Shown here: in pieces, positions 15,048 through 23,073 of the stretch
Position numbering within the stretch: the first letter of the stretch is position 1
Layout of the letters: each line of letters starts with the position of its first letter
NCBI GenBank assembly: GCA_016182965.1
Contig: JACPFM010000181.1
Span: 1 to 49,336, forward strand
Length of the DNA: 49,336 nucleotides
Direction: 5' to 3'
From: Deltaproteobacteria bacterium
Lineage (GTDB): Bacteria > Myxococcota_A > Polyangia > Polyangiales > JADJMO01
Notes under the pieces: generated by a model
Databases searched by the model: none
Told to the model about the DNA's origin: nothing
What the model saw: the letters and a program-made list of their open reading frames with translations, nothing else
Position numbers and translations under genes: made by a program

Positions 15048-16356
15048 TGGGCGGCTTGGGGGTTGTCGACGTCGTCGATTTGGCCGGGGCGGGCGGGGTT
15101 GGCACGCTCGCAGCGGTCAGCTTCTTGGGGGATGACGCGTTCTTCGCGGCGACGTTCGTCATCGCGACGCTCGGCGACGCATCCGCGACCAAGTCGAGCG
15201 GGAGCAGCTCGCCGGTCGCGGCCTCGTGGGCGGGCGGCAGCTCGAGCGATGGTGCAGCTTTGGCGGGCGCTGGCTCGGGCTTCGCCGTGGGCGCGCCGGG
15301 CTCCGCAACGGGTTCGCGGGCGACGACGGCCACCACGGCCACCACGATCGCCCCGACCGTCACGAGCAACGCGCCGATCGCGATGGGGACTCGGCGCGAG
15401 CGACGAGCGGTCGCCTGCTCGGCGTGCAGCCCGACTCCCGCGGTCGTGCTCATCGGCAGCGTGCGGGCGATGGGATCGACGGGTGCTTCCGGGCGAGACG
15501 TTCCGGCCAGCGCGCGCGCGAGCGCGTCGCTCAACTCCTTGGCGTTCGAGAAGCGGTCGCTTGGGTCGCGCGCGCATGCCTTCGCAAACCAGGCATCGAA
15601 GCTCGCGGGCAGCGTCGGCGCGACCTTGGACGGGGCGGGGAGCGGGTCGTGGCAGATGGCGATCGCGAGCGCGCCGATCGTCTCGGCTTCGAATGGGCGT
15701 CGACCGGTGATCGCCTCGAGCGCGGTGACGCCGAGCGCCCAGAGATCGGTACGCGCGTCGACCGCTCTGGACCCGCGCACCTGCTCCGGGCTCATGTAGT
15801 AGGGGGAGCCGAGCATCGCGCCGGTCGTCGTCGCGACGAGACTCGTATCGCTCGACTTGGCGATGCCGAAGTCGAGGACCTTGGCGAAGACCTCGCCGTC
15901 GCCTCCGTCGGTCAGGAAGATGTTGTCCGGTTTGATGTCGCGGTGAACGACGCCTCGATCGTGCGCGCGCGACAGCGCCTTCGCGCAGTGGGACACGATC
16001 GTGACGACTTCGGTGGGTGGGAGGCGGCGCTCGCGATCGAGGCGCTGACGAAGGCTCTCACCCTCGAGCAGCTCCATCGCGATGTACGGAATGCCCGCGG
16101 TCGTGAGGCCGTGATCGAGGGTCTGCACGACGTGCGGGCTCCGCACCTCGGCTGCCGCCGAAGCCTCCCGCTGGAACCGCGCGATCGCCTCCGTGCTCTT
16201 TGCGAGTTCGGGCGAGATGAACTTCACGACGACGTCGCTTCCGAGCCCGTGGTGACGGGCAATCCACACCGTGCCCATGCCGCCGGCGCCGAGCGGTCGC
16301 ACGAGCTCCAGGCTCGGCGTGATGCGTGTGCCGCGTTGAAGGGGGGCGTCGTTCAT
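15028..16356 (-). CDS. Membrane-anchored Hanks-type Ser/Thr protein kinase
   Basis: 442 residues from ATG 16356 (MNDAPLQRGTRITPSLEL), chosen because the conserved kinase starts about 12 residues later. Glycine loop LGAGGMGTVW, ATP-anchoring Lys45 (VVVKF), catalytic loop HRDIKPDN with Asp140, DFG Asp162 and APE-like SPEQ are all present, so it should be active. After the kinase (about 16-280) comes a single membrane helix (VPIAIGALLVTVGAIVVAVV) and a Pro/Ala/Thr-rich extracytoplasmic tail with no recognised sensor domain. It is the first gene of a minus-strand operon with the repeat protein and the kelch-like lipoprotein. Substrates are unknown. Confidence 0.93.
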   Translation of the reverse strand: MNDAPLQRGTRITPSLELVRPLGAGGMGTVWIARHHGLGSDVVVKFISPELAKSTEAIARFQREASAAAEVRSPHVVQTLDHGLTTAGIPYIAMELLEGESLRQRLDRERRLPPTEVVTIVSHCAKALSRAHDRGVVHRDIKPDNIFLTDGGDGEVFAKVLDFGIAKSSDTSLVATTTGAMLGSPYYMSPEQVRGSRAVDARTDLWALGVTALEAITGRRPFEAETIGALAIAICHDPLPAPSKVAPTLPASFDAWFAKACARDPSDRFSNAKELSDALARALAGTSRPEAPVDPIARTLPMSTTAGVGLHAEQATARRSRRVPIAIGALLVTVGAIVVAVVAVVAREPVAEPGAPTAKPEPAPAKAAPSLELPPAHEAATGELLPLDLVADASPSVAMTNVAAKNASSPKKLTAASVPTPPAPAKSTTSTTPKPPNDPNIF

Positions 16357-16682
16357 GAGAGCGGTGGGCGGACGCGCCCGGGCGAAGCGACTCGTCTTCG
16401 AAAAGACTACCCATGGGCAGGTGTTTCGCAAGGAGCCGAAGGTCCCGCTCCACGCTGGAGCGCGCTCAGGCGTTCCGAGCGCCCATGGCCGCCGGTACCC
16501 CGTCGCGGAGCTTCCTCGACGCCGCGGTGCGATCGCTGGTGTCGCATCCGGACCGCGCCGGCTCGATGGCAGTGGACGCGGCGGCGGACGACAGGCGAGG
16601 CTCGTGGGCATGCCGAGCTACCCGTTCGACCACGACCTGATCGTCGAACCCAAGCGCCTCGTCGGTGAGTCGGAGACCTAAG
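16357..16682. other. Intergenic region between the kinase and the split lipoprotein gene
   Basis: About 326 bases upstream of two divergent genes. The only coding-like piece is a short plus-strand frame beginning MPSYPFDHDLIVEPKRLVGE, which ends in TAA one base before the ATG of the lipoprotein gene. It may be a leader peptide or the tail of a lost gene. I see no clear promoter. Confidence 0.3.
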
Positions 16683-16990
16683 ATGTTCGGAAGATACGCG
16701 CTCGCAACGTTCACCCTGGCTGTCATCGCCGGCAACGGATGTCGGCCGGCACACTCGCCTGTCCCAGTCGGAGCCGGGGTGATCGCCACCTCACCCCGCG
16801 GGATCGGTGACTCCTACCTGGGAGTGCCACTCGATGCGCATTTCCGGCCCTTGCAGGGCGAAGAAGCGACGACGCTCTTTCCGAAGGCGACGGTGGCGCA
16901 CTTCCCCGACGACAAGATGGCGCATGAGTTCTTCGTGGTCGAAGACTCGGTGATGCTCGAAGCGAATCTCGCCGCTTGGGGCATGGTAAG
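16683..16990 (+). pseudogene. 5' fragment of a lipoprotein gene split by a transposon
   Basis: 103 residues before the insertion point: a lipoprotein-type signal peptide (MFGRYALATFTLAVIAGNGC) and then a mixed alpha/beta segment (GVPLDAHFRPLQGEEATTLF, FFVVEDSVMLEANLAAWGMV). The frame now runs about 60 bases into the transposon before stopping at 17051. The remainder of the gene lies at 20236-21073. Deleting the transposon and one 6-bp duplication copy joins the codons in frame to give a 381-residue protein. I do not recognise the family. Confidence 0.8.
16985..16990. repeat. Left target-site duplication, GGTAAG
   Basis: The six bases immediately before the TGT end of the transposon are repeated exactly at 20230-20235, immediately after its ACA end. 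Confidence 0.85.
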
Positions 16991-17016
16991 TGTTTTGATC
17001 CCGCACGTCCTGCCGC
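16991..17016 (+). repeat. Left terminal inverted repeat
   Basis: Begins TGTTTTGATCCC and ends TGCCGC. It matches the reverse complement of 20204-20229 at 21 of 26 positions; mismatches are at 4, 5, 13, 14 and 20. Confidence 0.85.
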
Positions 17017-17032
17017 AAACCGGCCCGGAAAC

Positions 17033-17043
17033 TCGACAAGGGT
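17033..17043 (+). repeat. Left subterminal repeat TCGACAAGGGT
   Basis: An 11-base sequence found in inverted orientation at the right end (20188-20198). The distance from the terminal repeat differs (16 bases here, 5 at the right), so it is probably a separate transposase-binding site rather than part of the terminal repeat. Confidence 0.6.
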
Positions 17044-17105
17044 CAGCGTGAGCTGAGGAGCCGCGGACGCCCAGCGCCGACGATGAGGTCGGCACGGAGG
17101 CGTCG

Positions 17106-18305
17106 ATGGCCAAGAAGAAGAAGGTGGATCTGCGCGGGCGTCGGTTCAGCCCGGAGCAACGCGCGACGGCGCTGATGTTGATCGCCGCCGGCAACCCCCG
17201 CGAGGAGGTCGCTGCAAAGGTTGAGACGACGACCGAGTCGCTCCGTCGGTGGGTGCAGCGTGCGGAGCGCGACGGCACGATGCCGGTGCTGCCGGCAAAG
17301 ACGAAGGCGCCCAAGACGTCGGCGCCGGCGCTCGCCACGGCGGTGCCCTCGGAGGCGAAGCCACCGCGGTCGCCCTACGCGCCCGCGGATCCGGCGCAGG
17401 GGCTCTCCGACGTCGAGGTCGCCGGCATCCTCGAGTGGAAGCGCAAGCATCCTTCGATGGGGCCGGCGCAGCTCCGCGCGCAGCTCAAGAGGTTCCGTGG
17501 CTGGCGCATCTCGCTCAAGGCGATCGCGCGCGTCTTGCGCGGTCACGGCTACGAGCCCGTGCATCGGGGCAAGCGTCCGAAGGGGCCGGAGCCGAAGCGC
17601 TTCGAGGCGCCGCGCCGGAACGCGCTCTGGCAGATGGACTTCTGCGAGGTGCGCGTCGGCGAAGACAAGCTGTACGTGCTCATCGCCATCGACGACTTCT
17701 CGCGCTACTGCGTCGGGTTCGCGGTGAGCGACGCGCCCTCGAGCAACGTCGTGACCGAGACGTTCCGCGCGGCGATGGCGCGACATGGAAAGCCCGAGTG
17801 CGTGCGCACCGATCGCGGCGGAGGCTTCACCGCCTTCTCGAAGGAAGGCGACTTCGGGCGCGTGCTCGAGGCCGAGCTCGTCGATCACATCGTCGGCAAG
17901 TCCTACAGCCCACGCGGAGGCGGCAAGGTGGAGTCCGCGGTCGGCACGCTGAAGCGCGAGCTCTGGGAGCTCTTCCACTTCGAGGATCGACACGACGCCG
18001 AGCTGCGCCTCGCGCGCTTCTTCGACGAGTACAACGAGGATCGCGCGCACATGGGCATCGACGGCCTGACGCCCGCCGATCGCTTCTTCGGTCGAGCCGA
18101 TCGCGTGCTCGCGCGCATCGACGCGATCTCGCGTGGCCGGCAGGCGGCGATCGCGATGACGGCGCCGCCGGGAGGCCCGATCGAGGAGCTCGGCGTCGCG
18201 CCCGGCAAGAGCCCGATGGAGGTCCTGCGCCTCACCCTCCACGACGGCGTGATGGAGCTTCGGTTCTGCGGCGCGCGCGTCGTGCTCGGGCGCGTCACGA
18301 CCTGA
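17106..18305 (+). CDS. Transposase A: HTH plus DDE (rve) catalytic domain
   Basis: 399 residues from ATG with GGAGG five bases upstream. N-terminus: Lys-rich start, then an HTH typical of IS3/IS481-type proteins (RRFSPEQRATALMLIAAG, ESLRRWVQRAE), a linker, and a second HTH (HPSMGPAQLRAQLKRF, SLKAIARVLRGHG). Catalytic core about 170-320: Asp178 (WQMDF), Asp236 (VRTDRGG) and Glu276 (GKVESAVGTLKRE), with 39 residues between the last two. The C-terminus (about 325-399) has a beta-rich tail resembling that of IS481-like enzymes. All three acidic residues are present, so the enzyme should be functional. The second transposase gene follows 71 bases later. Confidence 0.9.
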   Translation: MAKKKKVDLRGRRFSPEQRATALMLIAAGNPREEVAAKVETTTESLRRWVQRAERDGTMPVLPAKTKAPKTSAPALATAVPSEAKPPRSPYAPADPAQGLSDVEVAGILEWKRKHPSMGPAQLRAQLKRFRGWRISLKAIARVLRGHGYEPVHRGKRPKGPEPKRFEAPRRNALWQMDFCEVRVGEDKLYVLIAIDDFSRYCVGFAVSDAPSSNVVTETFRAAMARHGKPECVRTDRGGGFTAFSKEGDFGRVLEAELVDHIVGKSYSPRGGGKVESAVGTLKRELWELFHFEDRHDAELRLARFFDEYNEDRAHMGIDGLTPADRFFGRADRVLARIDAISRGRQAAIAMTAPPGGPIEELGVAPGKSPMEVLRLTLHDGVMELRFCGARVVLGRVTT

Positions 18306-18376
18306 GAGACACGCCGTGCAGAAGAGGGGTAGAGGACAGTTACCACACCACCACAACCCCTCCGCTGCAGGCATCC

Positions 18377-20203
18377 GTGACATCGCACGAGTCCGCCCCG
18401 CGTCCAAGCCCGATCCTCGCCCTGGTCGCCCTGACCGTCGTCTTCCGGTTCTGCCCGAGCTGGTTGACCGTCGACGTCGCCGAGGCCGCGCGCCTTCACC
18501 AGACCAACGCAGAGCGCGTGAGCCGGCTCACCTCGCGAGTGCTCTCGGAGTTCGAGCAGGCGATCTCGACTGTTACCCGACGCGGACGGCCCCCGCGCGA
18601 CCGGAGCGACGATGGCCATCCCGAGCTCGTGTTGCTCCGTGCGCTGCTCGAGATCGCGACCTCGGTGATCGCGGCGCTCTCGACGCGCGTCTCGGTGCGC
18701 CGGCTGATTCGACCGCTCGTCATCGGTGCTTGGACGCGACTCTCGAAGACGACGCCGTCGATCACGATGGCGCGGTTCGCGAAGGTCCTCGCGTTGCCCG
18801 TCCGCACGCTGCGCGAGTGGCTCCGCACTCCTCCGTCGGCACAGCACCGAGAGCCTGCCGAGACCAGTGCGCCGCCGACATCGAAGCCGCCGCGCACGCG
18901 GCCTCCGCGACGACCGCGCTTCGCCTACGACCTGGTCGTCCCCGGCACCCAGCTCGGCGGCGACACGACCGACCTGTGCGCGTTCGGCGTGCCGATCAAG
19001 CTCGTCGGCGTGCAGGACATCGGTGCGCGCGACAGTCGGCTCTTCGACTCCGTCGTCCTCGACGAGCGCGAGTGCGCAGAGCACGTCATCCAGGCGATCA
19101 CCGACGCCATCGATGGTCGCGAGGGCTTCCAGGTGCTCACCGATCAGGGCACGTCCTTTCTCGCGCAGAAGACGCGCGATGCGCTCGACGCGCTCGGTGC
19201 GACGCACGCGCCGCAGCGCGAAGGCCACCCACAGGGCAAGGCGACCGTCGAGCGGGGATTTGGCTCGCTGAAGGACATCGTCGCACCGCTGCTGTCGCTG
19301 ACCGACCGCCTCGCCGACGCGCTCCCGGCGCTCCGGTCGGTCGAGCTCGCGACGGCCACCGCGCGACTCGTCGTCTCGGTGGCGCTGCGCGCGTACCAAG
19401 CCGGAGCCCGCGCTGCGCGCCTCGCCATCGACGCGCGGGCTGGACTCGACGAAGACGCGCTCGTGCGCGTCGCCGCGCGTGCACGCGAGCAGGCCATCGC
19501 CACCGAGCACAGCGTCAAGCTCTGGCTCCAGCACGTCTACGACCTGTACTCCTTCGACGTCGCGCGTGACCGCTTCGTGCGCGAGCTGCGAGCGTACCCT
19601 CTCGCGGCGCTGAAGGACGCCGAGGCGCGGCTCCGCACGCAGCTGCATCGCGTCGATCTCCGCTCGCTCTTCCGCTACTTCGCCTCGCTCGTCCGCACAG
19701 CCTCGGAGGAGCACGCGCGCGAGCGCGCGCTCGAGCAGCAGATGCTCGACGAACGCGATCGGACCGAGCGTGCCGCGGCGGCACGTGCTGCGCGCATCGA
19801 CCACCTCCAAGCGCGACCCGACGTCTGGCTCCGCGAGGCGATCACCATGCTGGCGGCGCAGTGGCACCCGACCAAGCGCGCACTGCTCTTCGACGGCGCC
19901 GGCGCGCTCGGCCTGGTGCGCGCGGCGCTCGAGCGGCTCGTCGCGCTCAACGGCTCGCGCCCCGCGGCGGACATCGCGTGCGGCGTCTTCGCCGACTTCG
20001 TCCTCCGCCACCACGATCGCCTCGGCGACGCCGGCGTCGACGCGATCGAAGCGATCGTGCAGCGCGAGCTCGAGTGCCTGCACACTCGAGCGCACACACG
20101 CGGCCACTCCGACTCGACCGCCGACGGGTCGCCGCCTATCATGCTCATGCTCCCGCTCGGGCTTTTCAGGCGCCCGCGGCCTCCGGAACCCTTGTCGATT
20201 TAG
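18377..20203 (+). CDS. Transposase B: second, larger DDE (rve) protein
   Basis: 608 residues from a GTG at 18377, the start I prefer because upstream translation of this frame is a shadow of transposase A. Residues about 1-180 are helical and include an HTH-like segment (TMARFAKVLALPVRTLREWL). The catalytic core has Asp196 (GGDTTDL), Asp256 (VLTDQGTSF) and Glu292 (GKATVERGFGSLKD), with exactly 35 residues between the last two, a canonical DD35E. A long Arg/Ala-rich helical C-terminal region (about 330-590) follows. The TAG stop abuts the right terminal repeat. It shares only the rve fold with transposase A, so the pair is not a recent duplication. Whether it is a partner transposase or a target-selection subunit is unknown. 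Confidence 0.85.
   Translation: MTSHESAPRPSPILALVALTVVFRFCPSWLTVDVAEAARLHQTNAERVSRLTSRVLSEFEQAISTVTRRGRPPRDRSDDGHPELVLLRALLEIATSVIAALSTRVSVRRLIRPLVIGAWTRLSKTTPSITMARFAKVLALPVRTLREWLRTPPSAQHREPAETSAPPTSKPPRTRPPRRPRFAYDLVVPGTQLGGDTTDLCAFGVPIKLVGVQDIGARDSRLFDSVVLDERECAEHVIQAITDAIDGREGFQVLTDQGTSFLAQKTRDALDALGATHAPQREGHPQGKATVERGFGSLKDIVAPLLSLTDRLADALPALRSVELATATARLVVSVALRAYQAGARAARLAIDARAGLDEDALVRVAARAREQAIATEHSVKLWLQHVYDLYSFDVARDRFVRELRAYPLAALKDAEARLRTQLHRVDLRSLFRYFASLVRTASEEHARERALEQQMLDERDRTERAAAARAARIDHLQARPDVWLREAITMLAAQWHPTKRALLFDGAGALGLVRAALERLVALNGSRPAADIACGVFADFVLRHHDRLGDAGVDAIEAIVQRELECLHTRAHTRGHSDSTADGSPPIMLMLPLGLFRRPRPPEPLSI
20188..20198 (-). repeat. Right subterminal repeat
   Basis: Reverse complement of the 11-base site at 17033-17043; it lies inside the last codons of transposase B. 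Confidence 0.6.
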
Positions 20204-20229
20204 GCGGCAAGACGTTGGGGATCATCACA
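20204..20229 (-). repeat. Right terminal inverted repeat
   Basis: Read on the minus strand it starts TGTGATGATCCCC and ends TGCCGC, pairing with 16991-17016. It begins directly after the stop codon of transposase B. Confidence 0.85.
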
Positions 20230-20235
20230 GGTAAG
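20230..20235. repeat. Right target-site duplication, GGTAAG
   Basis: Exact copy of 16985-16990, flanking the ACA end of the element. Confidence 0.85.
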
Positions 20236-21073
20236 CGCCTCGGCCGGCATGGGCGGTGACTCGCGGTACGCGAGCTATCGCGCCTACCAAGTCAAGTACG
20301 TCGCGACGTTGGACGATCGAACGGCGATGCGCACGCCGCCGCCGGGTGCCCTCTACTACCCTGCCAAGATCTACTACGGCCACTCGTTCGAGGCCCTCTT
20401 CATTGGTAGCTCGCGCCGCTTCCACGCGGGCGTGAAGGCACGGTTCACGAAGGGCATCGGCGCGTCGGTCAACGCCTTCCAGTCGAGCGAGAAACTCGAA
20501 TTGCGGTACGTCGGCTACGGGTTGGAGCCGAAGACCGGTGACGCGATCTTCGCGAAGTCCGACGACGACGTGCGGGACAAGTACCAGTCGAACGGGAAGA
20601 ACCCCGTCGCGATCTTTGTGGAGTATCGGCCCCTGCCCGGCGCGGCGTTATCCGCAGCTTCGAGCGTCCCGTGGATCGCACCGCTCCAGGCTCAAGTCAC
20701 ATTCGAGAGTCTCAAGGTCTACGACGATGGGTCCGCCGGCTCGACGCCGTGGTACGCGGAGGCGTACTGCACCGTCAATGGCGCGGAGTTCGATCTCGGA
20801 GCCAAGGTCGACGCGATCCCCCCTGGGATGCGGATCGACGCGGTGCAGACTGTCACCTCAAATTGGTCGGCCACGATCGAGTGCCTGCCCGGCGACGTGC
20901 TCCAGTGCGGGACGCGCGGCAAGTACGTCGATACCTTTAGCTCCGGTCCGCTGCCGACGGCGGTGATGCCTCCGTTCAGCATCACCGGCGCTGGATCCTG
21001 GACGGCGACGACGCCACGCGCGAAGAGCAACAGCATCGACTACGAGGTCAACTACCGCATCGATGTGCGGTAG
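20236..21073 (+). pseudogene. 3' fragment of the lipoprotein gene split by the transposon
   Basis: The reading frame continues that of 16683-16990 without a shift after removal of the insertion, adding about 278 residues. The sequence is beta-rich with many Tyr (YASYRAYQVKYVATLDD, ALYYPAKIYYGHSFEALFIG, KLELRYVGYGLEP), followed by a second beta domain with two Cys (YCTVNGAEF, ECLPGDVLQCG). An ATG at 20249 could allow expression of a truncated, signal-less product. The next gene starts 14 bases after its stop, so they were probably one operon. The family is not recognised; a surface or pore-forming role is conceivable only by analogy. Confidence 0.75.
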
Positions 21074-21087
21074 CTCGGGGCTGCACG

Positions 21088-21612
21088 ATGACAGCCCCGT
21101 ACCGCTTCGCTCAGACGGCAGCAGCGATGGTCGCTGCCCTCATGTGCACGGGCGCGTCGTGCGCGAAGATGCCGACAGTGCGTCCGAAGAGCGCGACCGT
21201 CGCGCAGGTTTGCCCTAATCGCATCCGCATCCGCCTCGAAGCGGACCTGTTCAACGACAACCCCGCGGGCGCCAACGTCCATCAGATCCAGCTCGACCTC
21301 ATGGTCGGCGGGAAGAAGCTCCCGCAGATCAACGAGAAGCTGGCGCTCTACATCCCGAAAAAGGAGTGGACGACGCTGGCGGTCGGGGCCTGGGTTCCTG
21401 CGGCCGACATTCCATCGCTCTTGATCGCGCCGACGCTCTTCAGGGACATGCCGTACGAAGCGCGAGGGCGGGTGTGGGGTCACGCAGCGGGTTCCTCGTT
21501 CTCGAAGGACTTCGTATTGACCGGCACGATTCCACGCAACGAGCTTTTCCTCATGGCGCAGAAGTCGATGATCGACCAGTCGAGGTCGCCGATCGGGTGG
21601 TGCGCGCACTAG
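21088..21612 (+). CDS. Exported protein, possibly LEA14/WHy-like
   Basis: 174 residues. The N-terminal hydrophobic segment ends in TGASC, a possible lipobox. The mature part starts PTVRPKSATVAQV and continues with a beta-sandwich pattern (RIRIRLEADLFNDNP, VHQIQLDLMVGGKKL) resembling the LEA type 2/WHy domain, where NPN-like turns and xxxVxG strands recur. The similarity is weak and by eye. It follows the split lipoprotein gene by 14 bases, so it is likely co-transcribed; the transposon may now affect its expression. Its 3' end overlaps a convergent metallopeptidase fragment. Confidence 0.6.
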   Translation: MTAPYRFAQTAAAMVAALMCTGASCAKMPTVRPKSATVAQVCPNRIRIRLEADLFNDNPAGANVHQIQLDLMVGGKKLPQINEKLALYIPKKEWTTLAVGAWVPAADIPSLLIAPTLFRDMPYEARGRVWGHAAGSSFSKDFVLTGTIPRNELFLMAQKSMIDQSRSPIGWCAH

Positions 21613-21829
21613 TCCAGCACCACTCGAAGGACGCGCCGAGCCGCCGAAGGTCCTCTCGACGCCGCTCGTAGTCGGGGATCGCTCGACCGAGAGCCGACCA
21701 GAACGCCCCCGTGTGTTCGGGGTGGCGCAGGTGCACCAGCTCGTGCGCGACGACGTACTCGACGAGGGACATGGGCGCGTGGATGATCCGCCAGTTGAGG
21801 CGCAGCGTGCCCGTCGTGTCGCAATGTCG
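21551..21829 (-). pseudogene. Truncated YgjP/SprT-like zinc metallopeptidase
   Basis: The frame carries the hallmark of DUF45/YgjP enzymes: GTLRLNWRIIHAP, then VVAHELVHLRHPEHTGAFW with the HExxH-like zinc site (HELVH) and the downstream His, then PDYERRREDLRRLG. About 150 upstream residues expected for this family are missing, and the frame just upstream belongs to other reading. It lies 16 bases after an XRE regulator gene, so the two may have formed a regulator-peptidase pair. The tail after GASFEW is Ser/Thr-rich and probably out of true frame. Confidence 0.65.
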
Positions 21830-21844
21830 TGGTCGATGTTCACC

Positions 21845-22123
21845 TCAATCGCTGCGCCGCGGCCTGCCCCGGCGCCGCTTCTCCCTGCGATTCGGCGGAT
21901 CAAAGAGCGTTCGGGTCGGTACGTCCAGGCCTCGTGCGATCCTCACCAAGGTGCGGATCGTCAGGTTCATCCCGGCCTCGACGCGTTGGAAATTCTTGAG
22001 CGGCATCCGTAACTGCTCGGCCGCCTCCTGCTGCGTCCACCCGCGCTCGCGTCGCAGCTCCGCGATCTTCCGCCCAACGTCGTCGATGACGGCACTCGGG
22101 GTCTCGCCTGCAACACGACTCAC
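21845..22123 (-). CDS. Small XRE-family transcriptional regulator
   Basis: 92 residues with a single HTH of Cro/CI type (about 16-70: VGRKIAELRRERGWTQQEAAEQL, NFQRVEAGMNLTI, LVRIARGLDV) and a basic tail (RREKRRRGRPRR). The HTH is complete, so DNA binding is expected. A perfect 7-bp-arm palindrome lies 34 bases upstream in the divergent promoter region and is the obvious operator. Downstream is the truncated metallopeptidase. It could be an antitoxin-like or phage-type regulator; which one is not decided by the sequence. Confidence 0.82.
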   Translation of the reverse strand: MSRVAGETPSAVIDDVGRKIAELRRERGWTQQEAAEQLRMPLKNFQRVEAGMNLTIRTLVRIARGLDVPTRTLFDPPNRREKRRRGRPRRSD

Positions 22124-22156
22124 GGTGCCACGGTCGCCCGTTGACCGGCCGTAAAA

Positions 22157-22174
22157 ACCACATCATCATGTGGT
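22157..22174. promoter_or_regulatory. Operator-like palindrome between XRE gene and divergent lipoprotein
   Basis: ACCACAT-CATC-ATGTGGT: perfect 7-bp arms around a 4-base spacer, in an AT-rich island that is rare in this GC-rich DNA. A TAAAAT sequence at 22174-22179 touches its right side and could be a -10 element for the plus strand. If so, the ATG at 22180 lies very close to the transcription start. Confidence 0.6.
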
Positions 22175-22179
22175 AAAAT

Positions 22180-22983
22180 ATGGCGACCCAGATCGGACTG
22201 GCGCAGCTCGTCGTAATCACCGCGATGGTGAGCGCCTGCTCGTCCTCGAGTTTCACCACCGGCGGCGAAGCCGACGCCTCGCCCGACTCCGTCGGCGCCG
22301 AAGACACGCAGACCGCGGTTGACACCGGCGGCGCGGCGGACGCCGAAGTCGATTCGGGCTGCACCCCGCCCACGTATGCGACGTGCGATAGGCTCACCAA
22401 CTGTGGGTGCAGCGCGGCGCAAAAGTGCGACAGCGTCGCGGGCGCGACCGCGTGCGTAGCGTCAGGCCCCGGCGCCCTCGATGCGAACTGCACGACAACC
22501 TCGGGCTGCGCGCGCGACCTGACCTGCATCGGCGGCCGGTGCGTGAAGAAGTGCGCACGCTTCGGAACGGAATGCGCGGCCGTCGCGGGCACGCACTGCG
22601 GTAAGGTGACCGACCTGCAGTCGCGCCAAGGCGACGTGTGCGCTGGGGCATGCGATCCCGCTCCACCCGCCGCGATCGGCTCAAGCTGCGGAACGGCAGC
22701 CGCGTGCCGGATCTATCGGCCGGACGGTCTCAATGCTGAGGCATACTGCGAGACGAAGACAGGGACTGCGGGCGACCGCGAGCCGTGCACCAGCGACGCA
22801 AGCTGCAAGCCCGGCTACTTCTGCGACAAGGCCATGGACGGCACCACCCTGTGCTGGAAGTGGTGCAGGGTCGGGACGACGAGCTCGGGGTGTCCGACGG
22901 GCCAGATGTGCAAGTCGAACTCGCCCAAGACGGTGGTCGTGATCCGAGGCGCGTCGACCGAGTTCGGTGGTTGCAGTCCGTAG
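22180..22983 (+). CDS. Cys-rich lipoprotein
   Basis: 267 residues. The signal peptide ends in MVSAC (lipobox, Cys about 20), followed by a Ser-rich and then Asp/Ala/Gly linker, then about 20 Cys in EGF-like or Dickkopf-like spacing (CDRLTNCGCSAAQKC, CTTTSGCARDLTCIGGRC, CTSDASCKPGYFCD, CRVGTTSSGCPTGQMC). This is the same style of Cys module as in the giant RHS protein. Disulfide-bonded surface proteins of this sort are abundant in Polyangiales; their roles are mostly unknown. It is divergent from the XRE regulator and shares the palindromic control region, so it may be a target of it. Confidence 0.82.
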   Translation: MATQIGLAQLVVITAMVSACSSSSFTTGGEADASPDSVGAEDTQTAVDTGGAADAEVDSGCTPPTYATCDRLTNCGCSAAQKCDSVAGATACVASGPGALDANCTTTSGCARDLTCIGGRCVKKCARFGTECAAVAGTHCGKVTDLQSRQGDVCAGACDPAPPAAIGSSCGTAAACRIYRPDGLNAEAYCETKTGTAGDREPCTSDASCKPGYFCDKAMDGTTLCWKWCRVGTTSSGCPTGQMCKSNSPKTVVVIRGASTEFGGCSP

Positions 22984-23073
22984 GACGCGCGCGCCGAGCG
23001 AAGCTGCGCGGTTGCCCCGGGTTCCTCTAGCGGCCTTGCCTGCTTCCTGCGACGCCTCCCGCAACAATCCGCG

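Larger units (their letters stand above)
16991..20229 (+). mobile_element. Two-transposase insertion element, 3239 bp
   Basis: The boundaries come from four agreeing signs: 26-bp terminal inverted repeats matching at 21 positions, TGT and ACA outermost bases, a perfect 6-bp flanking duplication (GGTAAG), and exact restoration of an interrupted reading frame when the element is removed. It carries two plus-strand genes, each with its own rve/DDE catalytic set, and no AAA+ ATPase, resolvase or cargo gene. TGT...ACA ends occur in Tn7-like and several IS families; pairing two DDE proteins without an ATPase does not match a standard arrangement I know. Confidence 0.88.

Noticed and set aside
17249..18376. 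Transposase B frame open through transposase A, suggesting an IS3-style frameshift fusion
   Set aside because: The upstream translation is not protein-like, the two genes are separated by 71 bases, and no slippery heptamer was seen at the end of transposase A.
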